The notes under the pieces: generated by a model | Seen by the model: only the letters and a program-made list of their open reading frames with translations | Database searches by the model: none | What the model was told of the DNA's origin: nothing | Shown here: positions 1-11,340 of the stretch, one piece after another | Position numbering within the stretch: the first letter of the stretch is position 1 | Layout: the number at the start of each line of letters is the position of its first letter | Origin: Rhytidiadelphus loreus | Lineage: Eukaryota > Streptophyta > Bryopsida > Hypnales > Hylocomiaceae | Direction of reading: 5' to 3' | DNA length: 64,000 nt | Assembly: GCA_947034895.1 (NCBI GenBank) | Contig: OX344763.1 | Span: 56,109,025 to 56,173,024 of the forward strand | Program-made: the position numbers and the translations under genes

Positions 1-120
1 TCTATGATTTTGTGTGTGAAACTAAAAATTGGGGCAACGTTCTTGCCTTGTAGTTTAATGACTATTCAAAAAAATATAATGTCATGGAAATTCATGTAAA
101 GAAAATGGTAAAACATGTTT
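1..120 (+). repeat. Left-edge partial monomer
   Basis: The window opens inside a type A unit at TCTATGATTTTG and reaches the first phase boundary at 120/121. It carries the TGTAGTTTAATG variant. The right edge stops in the same part of the unit (CTATGATTTTGTG), so the array continues on both sides. Confidence 0.9.
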
Positions 121-148
121 GTGCAAGTTGCATTTATTTCTAAACTCA

Positions 149-168
149 TGCATTCAAAACAATATGCA
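149..168. other. Short inverted repeat TGCAT-10 nt-ATGCA (one per monomer)
   Basis: In the reference unit TGCAT (149-153) and ATGCA (164-168) are complementary arms around a 10-nt A-rich loop. Both A and B units keep the arms even though the loop between them differs. The B sub-variant with CTCATGCCTTG loses the left arm. A 5-bp stem is weak, so this is recorded as a conserved sequence dyad and not as a proven structure. Confidence 0.5.
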
Positions 169-295
169 CGTTCGGGTAGTCACTGTCTATGATTTTGTGT
201 GTGAAACTAAAAATTGGGGCAACGTTCTTGCCTTGTACTTTAATGACTGTTCAAAGAAATATAATGTCATGGAAATTCATGTAAAGAAAATGGTA

Positions 296-305
296 AAACA
301 TGTTT
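296..305. other. 10-bp perfect palindrome AAACATGTTT (one per monomer)
   Basis: AAACATGTTT equals its own reverse complement and is present in nearly every A and B unit; one example is given. Monomers ending TTTTTGCAAG (for instance near 3820, 7335, 13,620, 31,375 and 43,945) extend it to a 12-bp palindrome, AAAACATGTTTT. It is broken in the AAACAAGTTTG units (near 53,926, 54,851, 60,586 and 61,696) and in the ACATTTTGGGCGAG units (near 32,110, 34,513 and 35,992). Short dyads are frequent in centromeric satellites that lack CENP-B boxes. Any role here, such as protein binding or cruciform formation, is inference. Confidence 0.75.
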
Positions 306-641
306 GTGCAAGTTGCACTTATTTCTAAACTCATGCATTCAAAACAATATGCACGTTCGGGTAGTCACTGTCTATGATTTTGTGTGTGAAACTAAAAATC
401 AGGGCAACGTTCTTGCCTTGTACTTTAATGACTGTTCAAAGAAATATAATGTCATGGAAATTCATGTAAAGAAAATGGTAAAACATGTTTGTGCAAGTTG
501 CATTTATTCCTAAACTCATGCATTCAAAACAATATGCACGTTCGGGTAGTCACTGTCTATGATTTTGTGTGTGAAACTAAAAATTGGGGCAACGTTCTTG
601 CCTTGTACTTTAATGACTGTTCGAAGAAATATAATGTCATG

Positions 642-2713
642 GGAATTCATGTAAAGAAAATGGTAAAACATGTTTGTGCAAGTTGCATTTATTCCTAAAC
701 TCATGCATTCAAAACAATATGCACGTTCGGGTAGTCACTGTCTATGATTTTGTGTGTGAAACTAAAAATTGGGGCAACGTTCTTGCCTTGTACTTTAATG
801 ACTATTCAAAAAAATATAATGTCATGGAAATTCACGTAAAGAAAATAGTAAAACATGTTTGTGCAAGTTGCATTTATTTCTAAACTCATGCCTTGAAAAC
901 TATATGCACGTTTGAGTGGTCACTTTGAATGATTTTGTGCGTGAAACTAAAAATTGGGGCAATGTTCCTGCCTTGAACTTTAATGATTGTCCAAAAAAAT
1001 ATAATGTCAAGAGAACTCACGTAAAGAAAATGGTAAAACATGTTTGTGCAAGTTGCATATATTCCTAAACTCATGCATTCAAAACAATATGCACGTTCGG
1101 GTAGTCACTGTCTATGATTTTGTGTGTGAAACTAAAAATTGGGGCAACGTTCTTGCCTTGTACTTTAATGACTATTCAAAAAAATATAATGTCATGGAAA
1201 TTCACGTAAAGAAAATAGTAAAACATGTTTGTGCTAGTTGCAATCATTTCTAAACTCATGCATTGAAAACTATATGCACGTTTGGGTGGTCACTGTCTAT
1301 GATTTTGTGCGTGAAACTAAAAATTGGGGCAATGTTCCTGCCTTGAAATTTAATGACTGTCCAAAAAAATATAATGTCAAGAGAATTCACGTAAAAAAAA
1401 TGGTAAAACATGTTTGTGCAAGTTGCATATATTCCTAAACTCATGCATTCAAAACAATATGCACGTTCGGGTAGTCACTGTCTATGATTTTGTGTGTGAA
1501 ACTAAAAATTGGGGCAACGTTCTTGCCTTGTACTTTAATGACTGTTCGAAGAAATATAATGTCATGGAAATTCATGTAAAGAAAATGGTAAAACATGTTT
1601 GTGTAAGTTGCATTTATTTCTAAACTCATGCATTCAAAACAATATGCACGTTCGGGTAGTCACTGTCTATGATTTTGTGTGTGAAACTAAAAATTGGGGC
1701 AACGTTCTTGCCTTGTACTTTAATGACTGTTCGAAGAAATATAATGTCATGGAAATTCATGTAAAGAAAATGGTAAAACATGTTTGTGCAAGTTGCATTT
1801 ATTCCTAAACTCATGCATTCAAAACAATATGCACGTTCGGGTAGTCACTGTCTATGATTTTGTGTGTGAAACTAAAAATTGGGGCAACGTTCTTGCCTTG
1901 TACTTTAATGACTATTCAAAAAAATATAATGTCATGGAAATTCACGTAAAGAAAATAGTAAAACATGTTTGTGCAAGTTGCATTTATTTCTAAACTCATG
2001 CCTTGAAAACTATATGCACGTTTGAGTGGTCACTTTGAATGATTTTGTGCGTGAAACTAAAAATTGGGGCAATGTTCCTGCCTTGAACTTTAATGATTGT
2101 CCAAAAAAATATAATGTCAAGAGAACTCACGTAAAGAAAATGGTAAAACATGTTTGTGCAAGTTGCATATATTCCTAAACTCATGCATTCAAAACAATAT
2201 GCACGTTCGGGTAGTCACTGTCTATGATTTTGTGTGTGAAACTAAAAATTGGGGCAACGTTCTTGCCTTGTACTTTAATGACTATTCAAAAAAATATAAT
2301 GTCATGGAAATTCACGTAAAGAAAATAGTAAAACATGTTTGTGCTAGTTGCAATCATTTCTAAACTCATGCATTGAAAACTATATGCACGTTTGGGTGGT
2401 CACTGTCTATGATTTTGTGCGTGAAACTAAAAATTGGGGCAATGTTCCTGCCTTGAAATTTAATGACTGTCCAAAAAAATATAATGTCAAGAGAATTCAC
2501 GTAAAAAAAATGGTAAAACATGTTTGTGCAAGTTGCATATATTCCTAAACTCATGCATTCAAAACAATATGCACGTTCGGGTAGTCACTGTCTATGATTT
2601 TGTGTGTGAAACTAAAAATTGGGGCAACGTTCTTGCCTTGTACTTTAATGACTGTTCGAAGAAATATAATGTCATGGAAATTCATGTAAAGAAAATGGTA
2701 AAACATGTTTGTG
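642..2713 (+). repeat. 6-mer higher-order repeat, 1110 bp, about 1.9 copies
   Basis: The order A, A, B (CCTTG type with GAGAACTCAC), A, B (CATTG type), A starting at 642 is repeated from 1752 at an offset of exactly 1110 bp, or 6 x 185. Shared rare markers include GAGAACTCAC (about 1013 and 2123) and GTGCTAGTTGCAATCATTTC (about 1232 and 2342). The left edge is set by GGGAATTCATG at 641 against GGAAATTCATG at 1751. The right edge is set by GTGTAAGTTG at about 1602 against GTGCAAGTTGCACTT at about 2712. The copies look almost identical between these limits, implying a recent tandem duplication. Confidence 0.85.
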
Positions 2714-2899
2714 CAAGTTGCACTTATTTCTAAACTCATGCATTCAAAACAATATGCACGTTCGGGTAGTCACTGTCTATGATTTTGTGTGTGAAACTAA
2801 AAATTGGGGCAACGTTCTTGCCTTGTACTTTAATGACTGTTCGAAGAAATATAATGTCATGGAAATTCATGTAAAGAAAATGGTAAAACATGTTTGTGC

Positions 2900-5020
2900 A
2901 AGTTGCATTTATTTCTAAACTCATGCATTCAAAACAATATGCACGTTCGGGTAGTCACTGTCTATGATTTTGTGTGTGAAACTAAAAATTGGGGCAACGT
3001 TCTTGCCTTGTAGTTTAATGACTATTCAAAAAAATATAATGTCATGGAAATTCATGTAAAGAAAATGGTAAAACATGTTTGTGCAAGTTGCATTTATTTC
3101 TAAACTCATGCATTCAAAACAATATGCACGTTCGGGTAGTCACTGTCTATGATTTTGTGTGTGAAACTAAAAATTGGGGCAACGTTCTTGCCTTGTACTT
3201 TAATGACTGTTCAAAGAAATATAATGTCATGGAAATTCATGTAAAGAAAATGGTAAAACATGTTTGTGCAAGTTGCACTTATTTCTAAACTCATGCATTC
3301 AAAACAATATGCACGTTCGGGTAGTCACTGTCTATGATTTTGTGTGTGAAACTAAAAATTGGGGCAACGTTCTTGCCTTGTACTTTAATGACTATTCAAA
3401 AAAATATAATGTCATGGAAATTCACGTAAAGAAAATAGTAAAACATGTTTGTGCAAGTTGCATTTATTTCTAAACTCATGCCTTGAAAACTATATGCACG
3501 TTTGAGTGGTCACTTTGAATGATTTTGTGCGTGAAACTAAAAATTGGGGCAATGTTCCTGCCTTGAAATGTAATGACTGTCCAAAAAAATATAATGTCAA
3601 GAGAATTCACGTAAAAAAAATGGTAAAACATGTTTGTGCAAGTTGCATATATTCCTAAACTCATGCATTCAAAACAATATGCACGTTCGGATAGTCACTA
3701 TCTATGATTTTGTGTGTGAAACTAAAAATTGGGGCAACGTTCTTGCCTTGTACTTTAATGACTATTCAAAAAAATATAATGTCATGGAAATTCATGTAAA
3801 GAAAATGGTAAAACATGTTTTTGCAAGTTGCACTTATTTCTAAACTCATGCATTCAAAACAATATGCACGTTCGGGTAGTCACTGTCTATGATTTTGTGT
3901 GTGAAACTAAAAATTGGGGCAACGTTCTTGCCTTGTAGTTTAATGACTATTCAAAAAAATATAATGTCATGGAAATTCATGTAAAGAAAATGGTAAAACA
4001 TGTTTGTGCAAGTTGCATTTATTTCTAAACTCATGCATTCAAAACAATATGCACGTTCGGGTAGTCACTGTCTATGATTTTGTGTGTGAAACTAAAAATT
4101 GGGGCAACGTTCTTGCCTTGTACTTTAATGACTGTTCAAAGAAATATAATGTCATGGAAATTCATGTAAAGAAAATGGTAAAACATGTTTGTGCAAGTTG
4201 CACTTATTTCTAAACTCATGCATTCAAAACAATATGCACGTTCGGGTAGTCACTGTCTATGATTTTGTGTGTGAAACTAAAAATTGGGGCAACGTTCTTG
4301 CCTTGTACTTTAATGACTATTCAAAAAAATATAATGTCATGGAAATTCACGTAAAGAAAATAGTAAAACATGTTTGTGCTAGTTGCATTCATTTCTAAAC
4401 TCATGCATTGAAAACTATATGCACGTTTGGGTGGTCACTTTGAATGATTTTGTGCGTGAAACTAAAAATTGGGGCAATGTTCCTGCCTTGAAATGTACTG
4501 ACTGTCCAAAAAAATATAATGTCAAGAGAATTCACGTAAAAAAAATGGTAAAACATGTTTGTGCAAGTTGCATATATTCCTAAACTCATGCATTCAAAAC
4601 AATATGCACGTTCGGATAGTCACTATCTATGATTTTGTGTGTGAAACTAAAAATTGGGGCAACGTTCTTGCCTTGTACTTTAATGACTATTCAAAAAAAT
4701 ATAATGTCATGGAAATTCATGTAAAGAAAATGGTAAAACATGTTTTTGCAAGTTGCACTTATTTCTAAACTCATGCATTCAAAACAATATGCACGTTCGG
4801 GTAGTCACTGTCTATGATTTTGTGTGTGAAACTAAAAATTGGGGCAACGTTCTTGCCTTGTAGTTTAATGACTATTCAAAAAAATATAATGTCATGGAAA
4901 TTCATGTAAAGAAAATGGTAAAACATGTTTGTGCAAGTTGCATTTATTTCTAAACTCATGCATTCAAAACAATATGCACGTTCGGGTAGTCACTGTCTAT
5001 GATTTTGTGTGTGAAACTAA
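2900..5020 (+). repeat. 5-mer higher-order repeat, 925 bp, about 2.3 copies, diverged
   Basis: Units with TGTAGTTTAATG recur at about 3010, 3935 and 4860, exactly 925 bp (5 x 185) apart, with matching neighbours. The B units at 3476-3664 and 4401-4589 share CCTTGAAATG, and the following A units share CGGATAGTCACTATC and ACATGTTTTTGCAAGTTGCAC. The copies are not identical: the first B unit starts CCTTGAAAAC and the second CATTGAAAAC, and the second has GTACTGACTG where the first has GTAATGACTG. The third copy breaks off after about one unit. Confidence 0.7.
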
Positions 5021-5699
5021 AAATCAGGGCAACGTTCTTGCCTTGTACTTTAATGACTGTTCAAAAAAATATAATGTCATGGAAATTCATGTAAAGAAAA
5101 TGGTAAAACATGTTTGTGCAAGTTGCATTTATTCCTAAACTCATGCATTCAAAACAATATGCACGTTCGGGTAGTCACTGTCTATGATTTTGTGTGTGAA
5201 ACTAAAAATTGGGGCAACGTTCTTGCCTTGTACTTTAATGACTGTTCGAAGAAATATAATGTCATGGAAATTCATGTAAAGAAAATGGTAAAACATGTTT
5301 GTGCAAGTTGCATTTATTTCTAAACTCATGCATTCAAAACAATATGCACGTTCGGGTAGTCACTGTCTATGATTTTGTGTGTGAAACTAAAAATTGAGGC
5401 AACGTTCTTGCCTTGTACTTTAATGACTATTCAAAAAAATATAATGTCATGGAAATTCACGTAAAGAAAATAGTAAAACATGTTTGTGCAAGTTGCATTT
5501 ATTTCTAAACTCATGCCTTGAAAACTATATGCACGTTTGGGTGGTCACTTTGAATGATTTTGTGCGTGAAACTAAAAATTGGGGCAATGTTCCTGCCTTG
5601 AACTTTAATGATTGTCCAAAAAAATATAATGTCAAGAGAATTCACGTAAAGAAAATGGTAAAACATGTTTGTGCAAGTTGCATATATTCCTAAACTCAT

Positions 5700-6600
5700 G
5701 CATTCAAAACAATATGCACGTTCGGGTAGTCACTGTCTATGATTTTGTGTGTGAAACTAAAAATTGGGGCAACGTTCTTGCCTTGTACTTTAATGACTAT
5801 TCAAAAAAATATAATGTCATGGAAATTCACGTAAAGAAAATAGTAAAACATGTTTGTGCTAGTTGCATTCATTTCTAAACTCATGCATTGAAAACTATAT
5901 GCACGTTTGGGTGGTCACTTTGAATGATTTTGTGCGTGAAACTAAAAATTGGGGCAATGTTCCTGCCTTGAAATTTAATGACTGTCCAAAAAAATATAAT
6001 GTCAAGAGAATTCACGTAAAAAAAATGGTAAAACATGTTTGTGCAAGTTGCATATATTCCTAAACTCATGCATTCAAAACAATATGCACGTTCGGGTAGT
6101 CACTGTCTATGATTTTGTGTGTGAAACTAAAAATTGGGGCAACGTTCTTGCCTTGTACTTTAATGACTGTTCGAAGAAATATAATGTCATGGAAATTCAT
6201 GTAAAGAAAATGGTAAAACATGTTTGTGTAAGTTGAATTTATTTCTAAACTCATGCATTCAAAACAATATGCACGTTCGGGTAGTCACTGTCTATGATTT
6301 TGTGTGTGAAACTAAAAATTGGGGCAACGTTCTTGCCTTGTACTTTAATGACTATTCAAGAAAATATAATGTCATGGAAATTCATGTAAAGAAAATGGTA
6401 AAACATGTTTGTGCAAGTTGCATTTATTTCTAAACTCATGCATTCAAAACAATATGCACGTTCGGGTAGTCACTGTCTATGATTTTGTGTGTGAAACTAA
6501 AAATTGGGGCAACGTTCTTGCCTTGTACTTTAATGACTGTTCAAAGAAATATAATGTCATGGAAATTCATGTAAAGAAAATGGTAAAACATGTTTGTGCA
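5700..6600 (+). repeat. Block repeated at 12.0-12.9 kb (offset 6288 bp)
   Basis: The run A, B, A, A (with TATTCAAGAAAAT), A at 5.7-6.6 kb reappears at 12.0-12.9 kb. The offset of 6288 bp is 34 x 185 minus 2, and two 1-bp-deleted units (near 8740 and 10,218) lie between them, which explains the shortfall. The copies have drifted slightly: GTAAGTTGAATTT at about 6229 has a C to A change missing from the second copy, and the second copy has GAAATCTATATG near 12,178. This is an older segmental duplication now separated by the 8-mer expansion at 8.4-11.3 kb. Confidence 0.65.
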
Positions 6601-7359
6601 AGTTGCACTTATTTCTAAACTCATGCATTCAAAACAATATGCACGTTCGGGTAGTCACTGTCTATGATTTTGTGTGTGAAACTAAAAATTGGGGCAACGT
6701 TCTTGCCTTGTACTTTAATGACTATTCAAAAAAATATAATGTCATGGAAATTCACGTAAAGAAAATAGTAAAACATGTTTGTGCTAGTTGCATTCATTTC
6801 TAAACTCATGCATTGAAAACTATATGCACGTTCGGGTGGTCACTGTCTATGATTTTGTGTGTGAAACTAAAAATTGGGGCAACGTTCTTGCCTTGTACTT
6901 TAATGACTGTTCAAAGAAATATAATGTCATGGAAATTCATGTAAAGAAAATGGTAAAACATGTTTGTGCAAGTTGCACTTATTTCTAAACTCATGCATTC
7001 AAAACAATATGCACGTTCGGGTAGTCACTGTCTATGATTTTGTGTGTGAAACTAAAAATTGGGGCAACGTTCTTGCCTTGTACTTTAATGACTATTCAAT
7101 AAAATATAATGTCATGGAAATTCACGTAAAGAAAATAGTAAAACATGTTTGTGCTAGTTGCATTCATTTCTAAACTCATGCATTGAAAACTATATGCACG
7201 TTTGGGTGGTCACTGTCTATGATTTTGTGCGTGAAACTAAAAATTGGGGCAATGTTCCTGCCTTGAAATTTAATGACTGTCCAAAAAAATATAATGTCAA
7301 GAGAATTCACGTAAAAAAAATGGTAAAACATGTTTTTGCAAGTTGCAATTATTTCTAAA

Positions 7360-8085
7360 CTCATGCATTCAAAACAATATGCACGTTCGGGTAGTCACTG
7401 TCTATGATTTTGTGTGTGAAACTAAAAATTGGGGCAACGTTCTTGCCTTGTACTTTAATGACTATTCAAAAAAATATAATGTCATGGAAATTCACGTAAA
7501 GAAAATAGTAAAACATGTTTGTACAAGTTGCATTTATTTCTAAACTCATGCCTTGAAAACTATATGCACGTTTGGGTGGTCACTTTGAATGATTTTGTGC
7601 GTGAAACTAAAAATTGGGGCAATGTTCCTGCCTTGAACTTTAATGATTGTCCAAAAAAATATAATGTCAAGAGAATTCACGTAAAGAAAATGGTAAAACA
7701 TGTTTGTGCAAGTTGCATTTATTTCTAAACTCATGCATTCAAAACAATATGCACGTTCGGGTAGTCACTGTCTATGATTTTGTGTGTGAAACTAAAAATT
7801 GGGGCAACGTTCTTGCCTTGTACTTTAATGACTATTCAAAAAAATATAATGTCATGGAAATTCACGTAAAGAAAATAGTAAAACATGTTTGTACAAGTTG
7901 CATTTATTTCTAAACTCATGCCTTGAAAACTATATGCACGTTTGGGTGGTCACTTTGAATGATTTTGTGCGTGAAACTAAAAATTGGGGCAATGTTCCTG
8001 CCTTGAACTTTAATGATTGTCCAAAAAAATATAATGTCAAGAGAATTCACGTAAAGAAAATGGTAAAACATGTTTGTGCAAGTTG
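7360..8085 (+). repeat. 2-mer (A-B) higher-order repeat, 370 bp, 2 copies
   Basis: An A unit followed by a CCTTG-type B unit occurs twice in succession at an offset of 370 bp. Both copies carry the rare junction GTTTGTACAAGTTG (about 7520 and 7890), where almost all other units have GTGCAAG. The copies separate only at the end, where one ends CATTTATTTC and the other CATATATTCC. This is the shortest higher-order period in the window. Confidence 0.8.
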
Positions 8086-8419
8086 CATATATTCCTAAAC
8101 TCATGCATTCAAAACAATATGCACGTTCGGATAGTCACTGTCTATGATTTTGTGTGTGAAACTAAAAATTGGGGCAACGTTCTTGCCTTGTACTTTAATG
8201 ACTATTCAAAAAAATATAATGTCATGGAAATTCATGTAAAGAAAATGGTAAAACATGTTTGTGCAAGTTGCACTTATTTCTAAACTCATGCATTCAAAAC
8301 AATATGCACGTTCGGGTAGTCACTGTCTATGATTTTGTGTGTGAAACTAAAAATTGGGGCAACGTTCTTGCCTTGTACTTTAATGACTATTCAAAAAAAT
8401 ATAATGTCATGGAAATTCA

Positions 8420-11340
8420 TGTAAAGAAAATGGTAAAACATGTTTGTGCAAGTTGCACTTATTTCTAAACTCATGCATTCAAAACAATATGCACGTTCGG
8501 GTAGTCACTGTCTATGATTTTGTGTGTGAAACTAAAAATTGGGGCAACGTTCTTGCCTTGTACTTTAATGACTATTCAAAAAAATATAATGTCATGGAAA
8601 TTCATGTAAAGAAAATGGTAAAACATGTTTGTGCAAGTTGCACTTATTTCTAAACTCATGCATTCAAAACAATATGCACGTTCGGGTAGTCACTGTCTAT
8701 GATTTTGTGTGTGAAACTAAAAATTGGGGCAACGTTCTTCCTTGTACTTTAATGACTGTTCATAGAAATATAATGTCATGGAAATTCATGTAAAGAAAAT
8801 GGTAAAACATGTTTTTGCAAGTTGCAATTATTTCTAAACTCATGCATTCAAAACAATATGCACGTTCGGGTAGTCACTGTCTATGATTTTGTGTGTGAAA
8901 CTAAAAATTGGGGCAACGTTCTTGCCTTGTACTTTAATGACTATTCAAAAAAATATAATGTCATGGAAATTCACGTAAAGAAAATAGTAAAACATGTTTG
9001 TGCTAGTTGCATTCATTTCTAAACTCATGCATTGAAAATTATATGCACGTTTGGGTGGTCACTTTGAATGATTTTGTCCGTGAAACTAAAAATTGGGGCA
9101 ATATTCCTGCCTTGAACTTTAATGACTGTCCAAAAAAATATAATGTCAAGAGAATTCACGTAAAGAAAATGGTAAAACATGTTTGTGCAAGTTGCATTTA
9201 TTCCTAAACTCATGCATTCAAAACAATATGCACGTTCGGGTAGTCACTGTCTATGATTTTGTGTGTGAAACTAAAAATTGAGGCAACGTTCTTGCCTTGT
9301 ACTTTAATGACTATTCAAAAAAATATAATGTCATGGAAATTCACGTAAAGAAAATAGTAAAACATGTTTGTGCAAGTTGCATTTATTTCTAAACTCATGC
9401 CTTGAAAACTATATGCACGTTTGGGTGGTCACTTTGAATGATTTTGTGCGTGAAACTAAAAATTGGGGCAATGTTCCTGCCTTGAACTTTAATGATTGTC
9501 CAAAAAAATATAATGTCAAGAGAATTCACGTAAAGAAAATGGTAAAACATGTTTGTGCAAGTTGCATATATTCCTAAACTCATGCATTCAAAACAATATG
9601 CACGTTCGGATAGTCACTGTCTATGATTTTGTGTGTGAAACTAAAAATTGGGGCAACGTTCTTGCCTTGTACTTTAATGACTATTCAGAAAAATATAATG
9701 TCATGGAAATTCATGTAAAGAAAATGGTAAAACATGTTTGTGCAAGTTGCACTTATTTCTAAACTCATGCATTCAAAACAATATGCACGTTCGGGTAGTC
9801 ACTGTCTATGATTTTGTGTGTGAAACTAAAAATTGGGGCAACGTTCTTGCCTTGTACTTTAATGACTGTTCATAGAAATATAATGTCATGGAAATTCATG
9901 TAAAGAAAATGGTAAAACATGTTTGTGCAAGTTGCACTTATTTCTAAACTCATGCATTCAAAACAATATGCACGTTCGGGTAGTCACTGTCTATGATTTT
10001 GTGTGTGAAACTAAAAATTGGGGCAACGTTCTTGCCTTGTACTTTAATGACTATTCAAAAAAATATAATGTCATGGAAATTCATGTAAAGAAAATGGTAA
10101 AACATGTTTGTGCAAGTTGCACTTATTTCTAAACTCATGCATTCAAAACAATATGCACGTTCGGGTAGTCACTGTCTATGATTTTGTGTGTGAAACTAAA
10201 AATTGGGGCAACGTTCTTCCTTGTACTTTAATGACTGTTCATAGAAATATAATGTCATGGAAATTCATGTAAAGAAAATGGTAAAACATGTTTTTGCAAG
10301 TTGCAATTATTTCTAAACTCATGCATTCAAAACAATATGCACGTTCGGGTAGTCACTGTCTATGATTTTGTGTGTGAAACTAAAAATTGGGGCAACGTTC
10401 TTGCCTTGTACTTTAATGACTATTCAAAAAAATATAATGTCATGGAAATTCATGTAAAGAAAATAGTAAAACATGTTTGTGCTAGTTGCATTCATTTCTA
10501 AACTCATGCATTGAAAATTATATGCACGTTTGGGTGGTCACTTTGAATGATTTTGTCCGTGAAACTAAAAATTGGGGCAATATTCCTGCCTTGAACTTTA
10601 ATGACTGTCCAAAAAAATATAATGTCAAGAGAATTCACGTAAAGAAAATGGTAAAACATGTTTGTGCAAGTTGCATTTATTCCTAAACTCATGCATTCAA
10701 AACAATATGCACGTTCGGGTAGTCACTGTCTATGATTTTGTGTGTGAAACTAAAAATTGAGGCAACGTTCTTGCCTTGTACTTTAATGACTATTCAAAAA
10801 AATATAATGTCATGGAAATTCACGTAAAGAAAATAGTAAAACATGTTTGTGCAAGTTGCATTTATTTCTAAACTCATGCCTTGAAAACTATATGCACGTT
10901 TGGGTGGTCACTTTGAATGATTTTGTGCGTGAAACTAAAAATTGGGGCAATGTTCCTGCCTTGAACTTTAATGATTGTCCAAAAAAATATAATGTCAAGA
11001 GAATTCACGTAAAGAAAATGGTAAAACATGTTTGTGCAAGTTGCATATATTCCTAAACTCATGCATTCAAAACAATATGCACGTTCGGATAGTCACTGTC
11101 TATGATTTTGTGTGTGAAACTAAAAATTGGGGCAACGTTCTTGCCTTGTACTTTAATGACTATTCAGAAAAATATAATGTCATGGAAATTCATGTAAAGA
11201 AAATGGTAAAACATGTTTGTGCAAGTTGCACTTATTTCTAAACTCATGCATTCAAAACAATATGCACGTTCGGGTAGTCACTGTCTATGATTTTGTGTGT
11301 GAAACTAAAAATTGGGGCAACGTTCTTGCCTTGTACTTTA
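8420..11340 (+). repeat. 8-mer higher-order repeat, 1479 bp, about 2 copies
   Basis: All landmarks from about 8.4 to 9.9 kb recur 1479 bp downstream. 1479 is 8 x 185 minus 1, the missing base being the TTCTTCC deletion at about 8740 and 10,218. Other shared marks are TTCATAGAAAT beside the deletion, the B units with TTTTGTCCGTG, the AATTGAGGC unit (about 9280 and 10,758), and ATTCAGAAAAATAT (about 9683 and 11,162). A visible difference between copies is GAAATTCACG at about 8967 against GAAATTCATG at about 10,446. Left of 8.4 kb and right of 11.3 kb the order no longer matches. Confidence 0.85.
8725..8760 (+). repeat. 184-bp monomer class with TTCTTCC (14 units)
   Basis: TTCTTGCCTTG is shortened to TTCTTCCTTG by loss of one base. 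The first case is at about 8740; others are near 10,218, 18,542, 19,836, 20,205, 21,499, 21,868, 23,347, 30,190, 35,552, 37,030, 38,879, 40,358 and 48,492. Nearly all are followed by the ACATGTTTTTGC junction and the GCAATTATTTC start. This shared context indicates a single ancestral deletion spread over 40 kb by amplification and exchange. None is found in the A-only domain. Confidence 0.88.

Larger units (their letters stand above)
121..305 (+). repeat. Reference type A monomer (185 bp)
   Basis: This is a representative unit of the majority class, phased here to begin at GTGCAAGTTGCA and end at the AAACATGTTT dyad. Diagnostic type A bases are CATTCAAAACAATATG, CGTTCGGGTAGTC, CTGTCTATG, GTGTGTGAAAC, GCAACGTTCTTGCC, TGTACTTTAATG and GTCATGGAAATTCATG. 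Common sub-variants inside type A are TGTAGTTTAATG (C to G), ACTATTCAAAAAAAT versus ACTGTTCAAAGAAAT, and CACTTATTTC versus CATTTATTTC or CATTTATTCC at the unit boundary. These variants work as tags for tracing the higher-order repeats. Confidence 0.95.

Noticed and set aside
169..185. Possible CENP-B box at ACGTTCGGGTAGTCAC.
   Set aside because: TTCG and CGGG overlap instead of being separated by the fixed spacing in the CENP-B core, and the motif is lost in type B units.
641..704. Repeat unit of a minisatellite-like protein gene, because 1110-bp and 555-bp distances are divisible by 3.
   Set aside because: Only the HOR length is a multiple of 3; each constituent unit of 185 bp shifts the frame and contains in-frame stops (for example TGTAGTTTAATG units).
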